Assembly (NCBI GenBank): GCA_031375105.1
Contig: JANMHJ010000020.1
Location: 1-64,000, forward strand
Direction: 5' to 3'
Source of the DNA: JANMDU01 sp031375105
Lineage (GTDB): Bacteria; Pseudomonadota; Gammaproteobacteria; Burkholderiales; Burkholderiaceae_C
DNA: 64,000 nucleotides
Part shown: in pieces, positions 54,222-62,060 of the stretch
Position numbering within the stretch: the first letter of the stretch is position 1
How the letters are laid out: the number at the start of each line of letters is the position of its first letter
The notes under the pieces: generated by a model
Seen by the model: the letters and a program-made list of their open reading frames with translations, nothing else
Databases searched by the model: none
What the model was told of the DNA's origin: nothing
Made by a program: the position numbers and the translations under genes

Positions 54222-54234
54222 TCCTAAATTAGGA
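54222..54234 (-). promoter_or_regulatory. Shine-Dalgarno-sequestering palindrome of the glyA leader
   Basis: TCCTAAATTAGGA is a perfect 13-nt inverted repeat just before the glyA ATG. On the mRNA its 3' arm contains the AGGA ribosome site, so pairing would hide it. This is a plausible expression platform for the upstream riboswitch. Confidence 0.5.
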
Positions 54235-54261
54235 GGTGACCTGGCCGATGAATAACCGGCA

Positions 54262-54366
54262 GGGCTGCCCAGGCGAACGGCTGAACGCAGAGGCTTTAAG
54301 CCTAAGCGGTGCGCTTCCCAGTGGTGTCCCACGTCAGCAGAAGAGTCTGCCTATCGCCAGTTGCGC
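54262..54366 (-). ncRNA. ZTP (pfl) riboswitch upstream of glyA
   Basis: On the leftward strand the leader contains the two conserved blocks of the pfl motif in order: ACTGGCG early, then GTGGGACACCACTGGGAAGC, and at the end GCCGTTCGCCTGGGCAGC. The linker between them is variable, as in the family. The pfl motif binds ZTP/ZMP and commonly precedes glyA and other one-carbon genes. Translation control is suggested by the palindrome just downstream. Confidence 0.88.
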
Positions 54367-54416
54367 ACCACATAAGTTTAGCCTACAAATACATCGCGCC
54401 AAAGCCGCGCGGCCAC

Positions 54417-54440
54417 AAAAAAGGCCAGGAGAACCTGGCC
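54417..54440 (-). terminator. Rho-independent terminator of the lytic transglycosylase gene
   Basis: On the minus strand GGCCAGG-TTCT-CCTGGCC is followed by six T, about 20 bp after the gene stop and upstream of the glyA riboswitch. Confidence 0.85.
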
Positions 54441-54460
54441 TGATTGGGCGAGTGCAGCCC

Positions 54461-55273
54461 TCAAAGCGCGGCAACTTTGTCAGGGTCAGGCTCTGCTACA
54501 GGCGCGGGCGTGACAGCTGGCACAGACGCTGGCTGGCTTGGCAGGAGCAGAGGCACGCTCTGCCCAGAGGCCACTTGACGCAACCTAGCCTGCTCAGCCA
54601 GCACTTTGGCTGTGTAACCGCCTTCGGTGGCATCGCTGGTTGCGCCCACATACTGACGGAGGCCACCTTCGACTGAGCCGGCCCGCTTAATGCATTCCTG
54701 CAAGACCTTCACACCGACGCGTAGATTGGTCACTGGGTCAAACGCAGCCAAATTTCCGCCAAAGCCTTGATACTTGTCAGTGTGAATCTTGGTCATCACC
54801 TGCATCAGACCTTGTGCGCCCACCGGGCTTTGCGCGAATGGGTTGAAGCTCGACTCCACCGCCATGATGGCCAAAATCAGGGTTGGCTCCAGTTTGGTTT
54901 TTAGGCCCAACTCATAGGCTTCTGCTACCAAAGCACCCAGTGGCTCGGGAGCTACTTTGTATTTTTTGGACAGCCAGAAAGCCACTGCGGCTTGCTGTTT
55001 GGGTAAATCCTTCAGATGGGTGGCCGTGGCGCGGTCAATCGCGTCAGCATCTACTTGAATGTCAGATGAGACGGTTTGGCGCGCTTGCAGCCAGCCGAGC
55101 AGGGCGGTTTCGCCTTCGTTTCTGAGCTCGGGCTTGAAGAACAAGGCGGCCAGCCCCAAGGCGGCCACCATACCCACCATGGCAAAGCCATTGTGGGCAA
55201 TTTCAAAACAGCCTTGAGCCACGTCTTTCAAAAAGACTTTGAGCCCATTGGCAAAAGTGTTGATCGCTGTCAT
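54461..55273 (-). CDS. Lytic transglycosylase (SLT domain)
   Basis: A 270-residue membrane-anchored lytic transglycosylase. An N-terminal helix (FAMVGMVAALGLAALFF) precedes an SLT domain with catalytic glutamate in LAIMAVESSFNPFAQSPVGA followed by QGLMQVM, and NLRVGVKVLQECIKRAG. The C-terminus is a Pro/Val/Ala tail. The start is the ATG preceded by GAAAGGCATTGCTG. It would cleave peptidoglycan glycan strands; a role in secretion or pilus assembly is not shown. Confidence 0.88.
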   Translation of the reverse strand: MTAINTFANGLKVFLKDVAQGCFEIAHNGFAMVGMVAALGLAALFFKPELRNEGETALLGWLQARQTVSSDIQVDADAIDRATATHLKDLPKQQAAVAFWLSKKYKVAPEPLGALVAEAYELGLKTKLEPTLILAIMAVESSFNPFAQSPVGAQGLMQVMTKIHTDKYQGFGGNLAAFDPVTNLRVGVKVLQECIKRAGSVEGGLRQYVGATSDATEGGYTAKVLAEQARLRQVASGQSVPLLLPSQPASVPAVTPAPVAEPDPDKVAAL

Positions 55274-55399
55274 CAGCAATGCCTTTCTATACGCGAGCCT
55301 GAGGTCTGAAAAAAGTGCGTTTTCTGGAACGCTCTCTTGCAAACCCATCTCGTTTTGATTGGACCTGTGTTGCTAGGATGGGCCAGCAGCCTAAAATGA

Positions 55400-55560
55400 G
55401 GCTTGCTTGCCGACCGTGTTACCCCAACAACGCCTTGCTGCCGGCCTGCCCCGAATACTTAGGCTGATACCGACGCCTCACATCTTGCGATGGAGGTGGA
55501 GAAGAACCTGCCCAACATGGAACTCCTGGGGCGCGGTGTGTCGCTATGACACCTCGATTA
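55400..55560. other. 490-bp gap between transglycosylase and O-antigen ligase; possible structured RNA
   Basis: The gap 55274-55763 has no convincing gene. Around 55440-55550 the plus strand can fold: CCTCACATC-TTGC-GATGGAGG is a strong hairpin, and flanking CTGCCCC and TGGGGCG can close an outer stem around an internal bubble. This resembles a 6S-type layout but I could not match conserved bases. The rest (55560-55763) is AT-rich and probably carries the promoter of the next gene. Confidence 0.2.
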
Positions 55561-55763
55561 TAAATCGCCCACATACACAGTCAATTATGAAAAATGGGTT
55601 TCATATTCTAATTTCGTGAGTTTATTGGCGTAAATGTGGCAAATAAGCTGTCTTTTTGCCCAGATTTCACGGTTTGGCCGAAGAAACAGTGCCTGAGCAA
55701 CGACAATCGGGGCTAGAGTGAGCGCGTCTGGCGTTGTCACAAGCTATCGGTAAACTTCTGAGT

Positions 55764-58034
55764 ATGGCCAAGAAAAAGCGTGTCAATCCTTCTAAGCAGG
55801 CAGTGGTGTCTGCGCCACCAGTAGCGCCGCAAGTTCAAGGCTTAGTGGATCTCAAAGTGAAGGTGCAAACCCAGCAAGCGGCGACCAGGCCGCTTTTGGC
55901 CTTGCCGGTTGAGATTGGCCGGGGCGACTGGACCGCCATTATCTTGGCCTTGATGCTGTTTTTCACCCCTGCATTGGGTGTGCCGCACGAGATGATGCTG
56001 CAGGACACGCTCAAATCCATCATTGTGGCCTTTATGAGCTTGGGTGCTGCGCTGCTGCTCTTTTGGCGCCAACGCAACAGGCGCGACGCGCTACGCTGGC
56101 ATTTTGTGATGTGGCTGCCCATCTTGCTTTGCGTGTATGCGCTGGGCAGTATGGTTTGGGCCCATACCTATCTGGCTGGGGTGGAGGCGATTCGCTGGTT
56201 TTTGTTTGCGGTGATTGTTTGGTTGGTGCTCAATTGCGTGACGCGAGAGCGCCTGCCGATGCTGGCTTGGGCGATTCATCTGGGCGCTTTGGCAGTTGCG
56301 TTGCTCGGGGCTGGGCAGTATTGGCAAGATGTACGTTTCATTCCTCAGGGCCCCAATCCAGCGGCCACATTTGTGAACCGCAACTTTGCCGCAGAATTCA
56401 TGTGTATGACGCTGGTATTTTCTGCTTGGCTGATGTTGCGGGAGCGACGCAGTGCAGTTTTGGTGTTTCTCGCAGGGACGATCGGCTTTCATCTGGTTTA
56501 TTTGATGATGTGCGGTACACGTTCGGCGCTGGTGGGCACCTACGCCAGTTTTTTCTTCATTGCTGTGATGGCCTGGAAGTTTCGCGGCTTGTTGGCTTTT
56601 CCGCGTTGGACGAGCACGCAGCGTATTCTGATTCCTGGTGTCATGCTCGTTGTGTTGTTTGGCCTGGGCTCTTTGCCTTCGGCCAGTTCGTTTGCGGAAT
56701 ACAAAGGTCAAACGCCTTTAGAGCGCGTCTTCAAGCGGACTGCGGCAATTCAAGCGACGGACGGCACACTGGGCATTCGTATGGTGATGTGGAAAGCCTC
56801 TTGGACCATGATCAAGGCGCGGCCCTTTTCAGGTGTGGGGGCGGGCACATGGGAGTCAGATATTCCGCTGTATCAAGCCGCTGGCTCGCAGCTGGAAACT
56901 GATTATTACGTCCACAACGAGATCATTCAAGTGGTTGCAGAATATGGCATCGCTGGCTGGTTGTTCCTGCTCGGTTTGATTGCCTACAGTTTGCGCAGCG
57001 CTTGGCTGACTTTTCGGGCCAAGACGGAGCCTGAAATGCAGGAGGGGCTGATACGGGCTGTGGCACTGACCAGTCTGCTGGCTCTGATGATTGTCTCCAA
57101 CATCGGCTTTCCTTGGCGACTGGCGACCACAGGGGTGATGTTTGCCCTGTGCTTAGGTATATTGGCCGCATGTGATGCGCGCCAAGGGCTACGCAAGTTG
57201 CTCGGAGCGCAGCGATTGGAGTGGTCTCCCGCAGCATCTCAGATTTCAGCAGTTGCTACCGTGGGTTGCTTGGCATTGGCTGGCTACATTTCCTACAAAG
57301 CAGCCGAGTGCGAGCAAAAAATCGTGAACGCCGTGAAAATGGCTTTGTCGATCTCGGCTTCAGGCACCCCCAACAGCCCGCGCTTTGACAAATTGAAGCG
57401 TGAGATGTTGGATTCAGCCCGCGCAGGCATTGCGATTAATCCGCATTACCGCAAGATCACACCGATGCTGGGCGATGAACTGGCCAAGTGGGGCGATTGG
57501 AAGAATGCCACTTGGGTGTGGGAAAGTGTTTTGGGCTCGCGGCCTTATGTTGCGGCGATTGCCAGCAACATCGCTCGCGGGCATTTGGCATTGGGGAATA
57601 TCGATAAGTCTTTTGAATTCTTAGAAAAAGCCAAACGCGTGCAACCCAAAGCAGTGAGCGTACGTTCGTTGGAAGTCATTTTGCTTTCTCGCTCCGGCAA
57701 AGAGGCTCAGGCGTTGGCAATTACACGCGAAGCGTTTGCCGACAAAGCCATGGACTTGGACATGATGAATTCCGCTTATGTCTTGGGTATCCGCTCGAGT
57801 GATTTTAAATTCGCTATTGATGCAATGACTCTTCGCAACCAAGCCGTGCCGCAGCAAGCGGTGGACGGTTGGATGAAGATTGGGGGCATTTACGACAACT
57901 ATCTCAAGGACGAGACCAAAGCAGTGGATGCGTTCCGAAAGGCCTATGTGGCAAGTAAAAATGCGCCGACTGTGTTGGCGCAGATTCCAGCGGCTTATCA
58001 CGGTCGCATTGCACTGCCTTCAAACCCCCAGTGA
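55764..58034 (+). CDS. O-antigen ligase / PglL-family protein with C-terminal repeat domain
   Basis: A 756-residue polytopic enzyme with about 12 membrane helices and the Wzy_C segment FSGVGAGTWESDIPLYQAAG to DYYVHNEIIQVVAEYG, which holds the catalytic region of WaaL, Wzy and PglL enzymes. The last ~230 residues look like TPR-type helices (LALGNIDKSFEFLEKAKRVQ). It would transfer a lipid-linked glycan to lipid A or to protein. The nearby pilin cluster makes an O-oligosaccharyltransferase for pilin plausible but unproven. The start is the ATG giving MAKKKRVNPSKQ. Confidence 0.82.
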   Translation: MAKKKRVNPSKQAVVSAPPVAPQVQGLVDLKVKVQTQQAATRPLLALPVEIGRGDWTAIILALMLFFTPALGVPHEMMLQDTLKSIIVAFMSLGAALLLFWRQRNRRDALRWHFVMWLPILLCVYALGSMVWAHTYLAGVEAIRWFLFAVIVWLVLNCVTRERLPMLAWAIHLGALAVALLGAGQYWQDVRFIPQGPNPAATFVNRNFAAEFMCMTLVFSAWLMLRERRSAVLVFLAGTIGFHLVYLMMCGTRSALVGTYASFFFIAVMAWKFRGLLAFPRWTSTQRILIPGVMLVVLFGLGSLPSASSFAEYKGQTPLERVFKRTAAIQATDGTLGIRMVMWKASWTMIKARPFSGVGAGTWESDIPLYQAAGSQLETDYYVHNEIIQVVAEYGIAGWLFLLGLIAYSLRSAWLTFRAKTEPEMQEGLIRAVALTSLLALMIVSNIGFPWRLATTGVMFALCLGILAACDARQGLRKLLGAQRLEWSPAASQISAVATVGCLALAGYISYKAAECEQKIVNAVKMALSISASGTPNSPRFDKLKREMLDSARAGIAINPHYRKITPMLGDELAKWGDWKNATWVWESVLGSRPYVAAIASNIARGHLALGNIDKSFEFLEKAKRVQPKAVSVRSLEVILLSRSGKEAQALAITREAFADKAMDLDMMNSAYVLGIRSSDFKFAIDAMTLRNQAVPQQAVDGWMKIGGIYDNYLKDETKAVDAFRKAYVASKNAPTVLAQIPAAYHGRIALPSNPQ

Positions 58035-58051
58035 GGCGGCGTGTGTCTTAA

Positions 58052-58072
58052 GCTGGCGGCTTTAGCGCCAGC
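58052..58072. terminator. Hairpin between convergent genes
   Basis: GCTGGCG-GCTTTAG-CGCCAGC is a perfect 7-bp stem between the stops of the O-antigen-ligase-like gene and the NRDE gene, overlapping the latter's last codons. There is no T-tract, so termination is only possible. Confidence 0.35.
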
Positions 58073-58913
58073 CCAACACAGCCTGTGCGGTCTGTGAAGG
58101 CTGCGCACCTTGCGCATGCGTCACCTCCGTCACGTGCAAACCCTGCTCGAAGCTGAACACCGCCACCAAGCTCGTGCGCGTGGCGTAACGCGGTGCATCC
58201 CATGGATGGCATACAAAGGCGCTCGACAGTGCGCGCTCCAACTCCAGCGGCACCCCGGTGCGCGGTAACTGGTCTTCGGCTGCGCGCTCGCGGCTGGCTA
58301 AGGCTTGCAAAGCCTGCGCCGTCAAACTGGCCTCGTTCTGTGAATGCAGCGCTGAGCTCAATGCTGCTTGCAGCGCTTGACTCTTAGGCCATGGGGAGTT
58401 CAAAGCAGCGTTTGATAAACCCACGACTTGCCTCCCAGGAATCTCATGCGCTATAAATTCAGGAGCACGCTGCGCATATTCTATAAGGGCGATTGGCTCG
58501 GAAGGCTTAAACAAATGCTGATTCGTTAAATAATGGCAATGCTTTCGCTGCCAATCGCCCACGATCAAGTTAAAGCCTTGGTAGCGCGTTGCTTGCACCG
58601 TCTCGCTCCAGTTTTGCGCAGGCAGTGTGCTTTCCAGCCAAGACAATGCCAAGCCTCCTCGGCTGATGGGCTGCTCTGGCATCTGGGCTTGCGGGTTGCG
58701 CACATTGGTGAGCATGGCAAAGCGGCCATTCGGTGAGAAACCCATCCAAGTGCCGCCATCGCGTAAATCACGTCCACCCAGAACGGTCGCGCCGCCGGGC
58801 GATTGCCATAGCGAGAGCGGCGCGGTTGGGCGATCCAAAAATTCATCTCGATTGGCCGCAATCACGAACGGAAAGCGCTCACTTGCCCCATACGCCAACG
58901 CAATCAAGCACAT
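58062..58913 (-). CDS. NRDE (TANGO2-type) protein, with in-frame repeat insertion
   Basis: A 283-residue NRDE-family protein: MCLIALAYG start, then FVIAANRDEFLDRPTAPLS, GGRDLRDGGTWMGF and LTNVRNPQ. The family occurs from bacteria to humans (TANGO2) with no settled activity; an N-terminal nucleophile cysteine (Cys2) is retained. The ATG overlaps the ygfZ stop by 1 bp. Residues IALIEYAQRAPEFIA are encoded by a family-1 repeat in frame. Confidence 0.88.
   Translation of the reverse strand: MCLIALAYGASERFPFVIAANRDEFLDRPTAPLSLWQSPGGATVLGGRDLRDGGTWMGFSPNGRFAMLTNVRNPQAQMPEQPISRGGLALSWLESTLPAQNWSETVQATRYQGFNLIVGDWQRKHCHYLTNQHLFKPSEPIALIEYAQRAPEFIAHEIPGRQVVGLSNAALNSPWPKSQALQAALSSALHSQNEASLTAQALQALASRERAAEDQLPRTGVPLELERALSSAFVCHPWDAPRYATRTSLVAVFSFEQGLHVTEVTHAQGAQPSQTAQAVLGWR
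58447..58493 (-). repeat. Family-1 dispersed repeat, inside the NRDE gene
   Basis: Plus-strand reads GCGCTATAAATTCAGGAGC, then TGCGCATATTCTATAAGGGC. It is translated as IALIEYAQRAPEFIA, the same frame as in tolR and nusB. Confidence 0.8.
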
Positions 58914-59869
58914 CAGATATCTGCCAGCAGTTCGTAGGGCAGGGCTTGCAAACTCAGCAGCGGGCCATCTGCAGCGCCAGCATGCAAAGCAGGGCTGCTT
59001 AGAGCTGCAATTTGCATCGAGACCACAGCGATAAAGCCGCCAGCCGGATGTGGCGCGGCTTGCGCCACCATGCCGCAAGGCTGCTCGCTTTCGCGACTGT
59101 CAAACACCTCCTGCCCGGCTTGCAGTGGCGCGTCAGAAGTCGCGATATAGCCGCGCCGCTTGAGCGTGCCGCGAAATTGGCTACGCGCCACCACCTCTTG
59201 GCCGGGATAGCAGCCTTTTTTGAAATTCACGCCGCCCACCGATTCGTAATTGAGCATTTGCGGCACAAAAGCCTCGCTCACAGCCGCACTGAGGCGCGCG
59301 ATGCCACTGGAGATTTCCAGCGCATTCCAAGCGGCTATCTGTGCTGCATCATATGAAGCGGGAGCAGCCTGTGCGCGAATGCGTAACGCGCGTGGCAGCG
59401 CTTGGCCGTTGATCCATCCGGCAGGCAGTGTGATCAATGTTTCATGCTGATTTGAGGTGTTTGCCGTTATAAAATATGCATTGTTTGCTACTAAATTAAT
59501 AGCATATGTGGCCTTGCTTGCCACCGAGCCCAGCAATCCTTCCACGCAAAATTCTGCCGAAACATCACTCAGTTCGCACTTGGAGCGCAGCACAAACATC
59601 TTCAGTCGCTTGAGTGTGGGCGCGAGCAAATCCCGGCTCAGCAGCAGCAGAAATTCATCAGGGGCAGTTTTGCAGACGATGAACGAAGCCAGCATCCGCC
59701 CTTTGGCAGAGCACCAAGCCGCCAGTCGCGCCTCAGTCGGTTTCATCAGCAGCACGTCTTGTGTCAACTGCCCTTGCAGGAAGGAGCCTGCGTCTGCGCC
59801 GCGTGCGCGGATCACGGCCAGCTCGCCATCCGGCGCATTCAAAGCTACAGAAAAATTCAATTCGATCAT
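58913..59869 (-). CDS. ygfZ: YgfZ folate-binding protein, with in-frame repeat insertion
   Basis: A 318-residue YgfZ/GcvT-like protein that uses tetrahydrofolate to help Fe-S enzymes such as MiaB. It carries the signature FKKGCYPGQEVVARS and an N-terminal GSFLQGQLTQDV. The start is MIELNFSVAL. Residues YAINLVANNAYFITA come from a family-1 repeat on the opposite strand. Divergent from mltG with 36 bp between starts. Confidence 0.9.
   Translation of the reverse strand: MIELNFSVALNAPDGELAVIRARGADAGSFLQGQLTQDVLLMKPTEARLAAWCSAKGRMLASFIVCKTAPDEFLLLLSRDLLAPTLKRLKMFVLRSKCELSDVSAEFCVEGLLGSVASKATYAINLVANNAYFITANTSNQHETLITLPAGWINGQALPRALRIRAQAAPASYDAAQIAAWNALEISSGIARLSAAVSEAFVPQMLNYESVGGVNFKKGCYPGQEVVARSQFRGTLKRRGYIATSDAPLQAGQEVFDSRESEQPCGMVAQAAPHPAGGFIAVVSMQIAALSSPALHAGAADGPLLSLQALPYELLADI
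59462..59506 (+). repeat. Family-1 dispersed repeat, inside ygfZ
   Basis: Reads GCCGTTATAAAATATGCATT, then TTGCTACTAAATTAATAGC. It is translated on the minus strand as YAINLVANNAYFITA, parallel to the copies in the RND adaptor and ribD. Confidence 0.8.
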
Positions 59870-59905
59870 GTTTGCATTATCTCGCGCCCTTATGATCATT
59901 GCTCA

Positions 59906-60949
59906 ATGCATTCAACACATCCTGTCCGCAGACGCGGCATCTCCTTCGTATCCCTTCTGATCAGCTTGGTTTTGCTGGCAGGTTTAGCCGTTGGTGGCCT
60001 GTTTTGGTGGGCCAGCCAACCCCTGGGCCTGCCGCCGCTGGCGCAGGGCGAAGATTCTGTGGACTTGAGCATCGCGCCAGGCAGCTCGGCTGGCAGCATT
60101 TCTAGGGGAATAGTCAAAGCCACCGGCGGCGGCGCTACGCATGAGCTGCTGATGAATCTGTGGCTGCGCGCCAGCGGTAAAGCGGGCGATCTGAAGGCGG
60201 GCAGTTACGAAATCATGGCTGGTGAATCGCCACGCGCTTTGATCGAAAAAATCGCCGCAGGCCGCCAAAGCCTGCGCAGCGTCACCTTCATCGAGGGCTG
60301 GAATTGGCGACAAGTGCGCGCAGCGCTGGCCAAAGCCAAGCATCTGAAAAACGACAGCGCTCAGCTGACCGACGCGCAGCTCATGGAACGCCTCGGCCGA
60401 GCAGGCGTTCATCCCGAAGGTCGCTTCTTCCCAGACACCTATCGCTACGCCAAAGGCGCAAGTGACATCACCGTGCTGCGCGCCGCGATGCAAACGCTAG
60501 ACAAGCAGCTCGCCGCCGCTTGGGAAGTGCGCCGCGCCGATCTGCCCCTGAAAACGCCTAACGAGCTGCTTATCATGGGCAGCATCGTGGAGAAAGAAAC
60601 CGGCGCGGCGCAAGATCGCGCCACGATCAGCGGCGTGTTTGCCAATCGTCTGAAAATCAACATGCGACTGCAAACCGACCCCACCGTGATTTACGGCATG
60701 GGCGAAGCTTTCGACGGCAACATCCGCAAGCGCGATCTGCAAACCGACACGCCCTACAACACCTACACCCGTGCTGGCCTGCCGCCCACGCCGATTGCCA
60801 TGCCTGGGCAAGCCGCTTTGGCCGCAGCGGCGCAGCCTGGCAGCACCCGCGCTTTGTATTTTGTCGCTCGCGGGGATGGAAGCAGTGAATTTTCTGAGAC
60901 GCTGGAGGCGCATAACCGGGCGGTAAATAAATACATTTTGGGGCGATAG
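59906..60949 (+). CDS. mltG: Endolytic transglycosylase MltG
   Basis: A 347-residue MltG/YceG. An N-terminal anchor (LLISLVLLAGLAVGGLFWWA) is followed by a LysM-like region (LKAGSYEIMAGESPRALIEK) and the catalytic domain (EGRFFPDTYRYAKG; MGSIVEKETGAAQDRATISG with the catalytic Glu; RLQTDPTVIYGMG; YNTYTRAGLPPTPI). It cuts nascent glycan chains at the inner membrane. The start is MHSTHPVRRR. The thymidylate kinase gene that normally follows mltG is absent here. Confidence 0.93.
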   Translation: MHSTHPVRRRGISFVSLLISLVLLAGLAVGGLFWWASQPLGLPPLAQGEDSVDLSIAPGSSAGSISRGIVKATGGGATHELLMNLWLRASGKAGDLKAGSYEIMAGESPRALIEKIAAGRQSLRSVTFIEGWNWRQVRAALAKAKHLKNDSAQLTDAQLMERLGRAGVHPEGRFFPDTYRYAKGASDITVLRAAMQTLDKQLAAAWEVRRADLPLKTPNELLIMGSIVEKETGAAQDRATISGVFANRLKINMRLQTDPTVIYGMGEAFDGNIRKRDLQTDTPYNTYTRAGLPPTPIAMPGQAALAAAAQPGSTRALYFVARGDGSSEFSETLEAHNRAVNKYILGR

Positions 60950-60952
60950 TCG

Positions 60953-60988
60953 TCGTAGATATTGAGCAGATTGCTATTTAATTCATAG
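60953..60988 (+). repeat. Family-1 dispersed repeat, intergenic
   Basis: Reads GTAGATATTGAGCAGATTGC, then TATTTAATTCATAG. A diverged copy immediately after the mltG stop. Confidence 0.6.
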
Positions 60989-61097
60989 TGATCCTGTTGA
61001 TGGCACAGCGTGCTTTTGGCGCTCTTCGCGTAGCCTGCCGCGAGAGGCTCACATCTAGGCAAGGTATATTTGACTCTTAAGCTCAAAGCAAGCAAAT

Positions 61098-61712
61098 ATG
61101 TACCTCCCACCCCACTTCAACAAAAGCCAAGACCGCGCACTAGCAGCAAGGATCGTTCGTGAGCATCCTTTTGCCTCCCTGATCTCCAATGACGACGAAG
61201 GCTTTCCTTATGTAACGCATTTGCCGCTTCATTTGGTGGAAGAGGGCGACGCATGGAAAATTCTCGGCCACGTCGCCAAACCCAACCCGCATTGGAAATA
61301 TCTGCAAGCTCGCCCAGAAGCTTTGGTGACTTTCATGGGCCCGCAGGCCTATATGTCGCCCAAGGTCTATCCCGATTTAGCGCGCGTGCCCACTTGGAAT
61401 TACCTTGCCGTGCATTGCAAAGTATCAGCCACGTTGATCGAAGAACCAGAAGCCAAAGACCGCTTGCTCAAAACGCTGATCGGCGATCACGAGCCGCCTT
61501 ATGCAAAGCAATGGATTGATTTAGGCCATGAGTATCAACACAAAATGCTCGCTGGCATCGTGGCATTCGAGCTCAAAGTCACTCAGCTCGAATGCAAAGT
61601 CAAAATCAACCAGCATCGCCCTGAAGCTCAGGTCAAGATGCTGGAGATATATACCCAAGGCAATCCGCAAGAGCAGGCGTTGGCCAAGTGGATGCGCGAG
61701 CTCAGCAAGTAG
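61098..61712 (+). CDS. PaiB-like FMN-binding protein
   Basis: A 204-residue protein of the FMN_bind_2/PaiB family: MYLPPHFNKSQDRALAARIV, PFASLISNDDEGFPYVTHLP, FMGPQAYMSPKVYPDLARVP, then TWNYLAVHCKV. Members are called negative transcriptional regulators after Bacillus PaiB, but a split-barrel flavin enzyme is equally possible. It is a single gene with its own upstream gap. Confidence 0.88.
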   Translation: MYLPPHFNKSQDRALAARIVREHPFASLISNDDEGFPYVTHLPLHLVEEGDAWKILGHVAKPNPHWKYLQARPEALVTFMGPQAYMSPKVYPDLARVPTWNYLAVHCKVSATLIEEPEAKDRLLKTLIGDHEPPYAKQWIDLGHEYQHKMLAGIVAFELKVTQLECKVKINQHRPEAQVKMLEIYTQGNPQEQALAKWMRELSK

Positions 61713-61737
61713 TTTTATAAGCCTAATCGGCCTCTTC

Positions 61738-61779
61738 CCGTTATAGAATTTGCATAGTTTGCTATTATTTTGATAGTTT
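61738..61779 (+). repeat. Family-1 dispersed repeat, intergenic
   Basis: Reads CCCGTTATAGAATTTGCATA, then TTTGCTATTATTTTGATAG. A near-consensus copy between the PaiB-like gene and the small membrane protein. Confidence 0.85.
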
Positions 61780-61807
61780 TTTGAATAGCAATGAATACGA
61801 AGGATGC

Positions 61808-62056
61808 ATGATGCGAGCTGTCTTTGGAATCGTCTCTTTGCTGCTAGTGCTACTGATCGTGGGCAGTTTGGTGAAAAAGCAAATGTTTGCACAAACTGCG
61901 CCGATGCCTGCATTGCAATTGCCCGGTGCGGCTGCGGCTTCCAGCGCACCGGGCGGCAATCAAAAAGAACAAGTGCAGCAAATTCAGCAGCAATTCAAGC
62001 AAGCCATTGATGCGCAAATGCAAGCGCCGCGCCCAATGCCTGAAGATTCAAAGTAG
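61808..62056 (+). CDS. Small membrane-anchored protein, unknown function
   Basis: An 82-residue protein with an N-terminal membrane helix (RAVFGIVSLLLVLLIVGSLV), an Ala/Pro/Gly linker and a Gln-rich helical tail (KEQVQQIQQQFKQAIDAQMQ). The start is the ATG preceded by CGAAGGATGC. No family is recognised. It ends 4 bp before the convergent pobA stop. Confidence 0.6.
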   Translation: MMRAVFGIVSLLLVLLIVGSLVKKQMFAQTAPMPALQLPGAAAASSAPGGNQKEQVQQIQQQFKQAIDAQMQAPRPMPEDSK

Positions 62057-62060
62057 GCCC

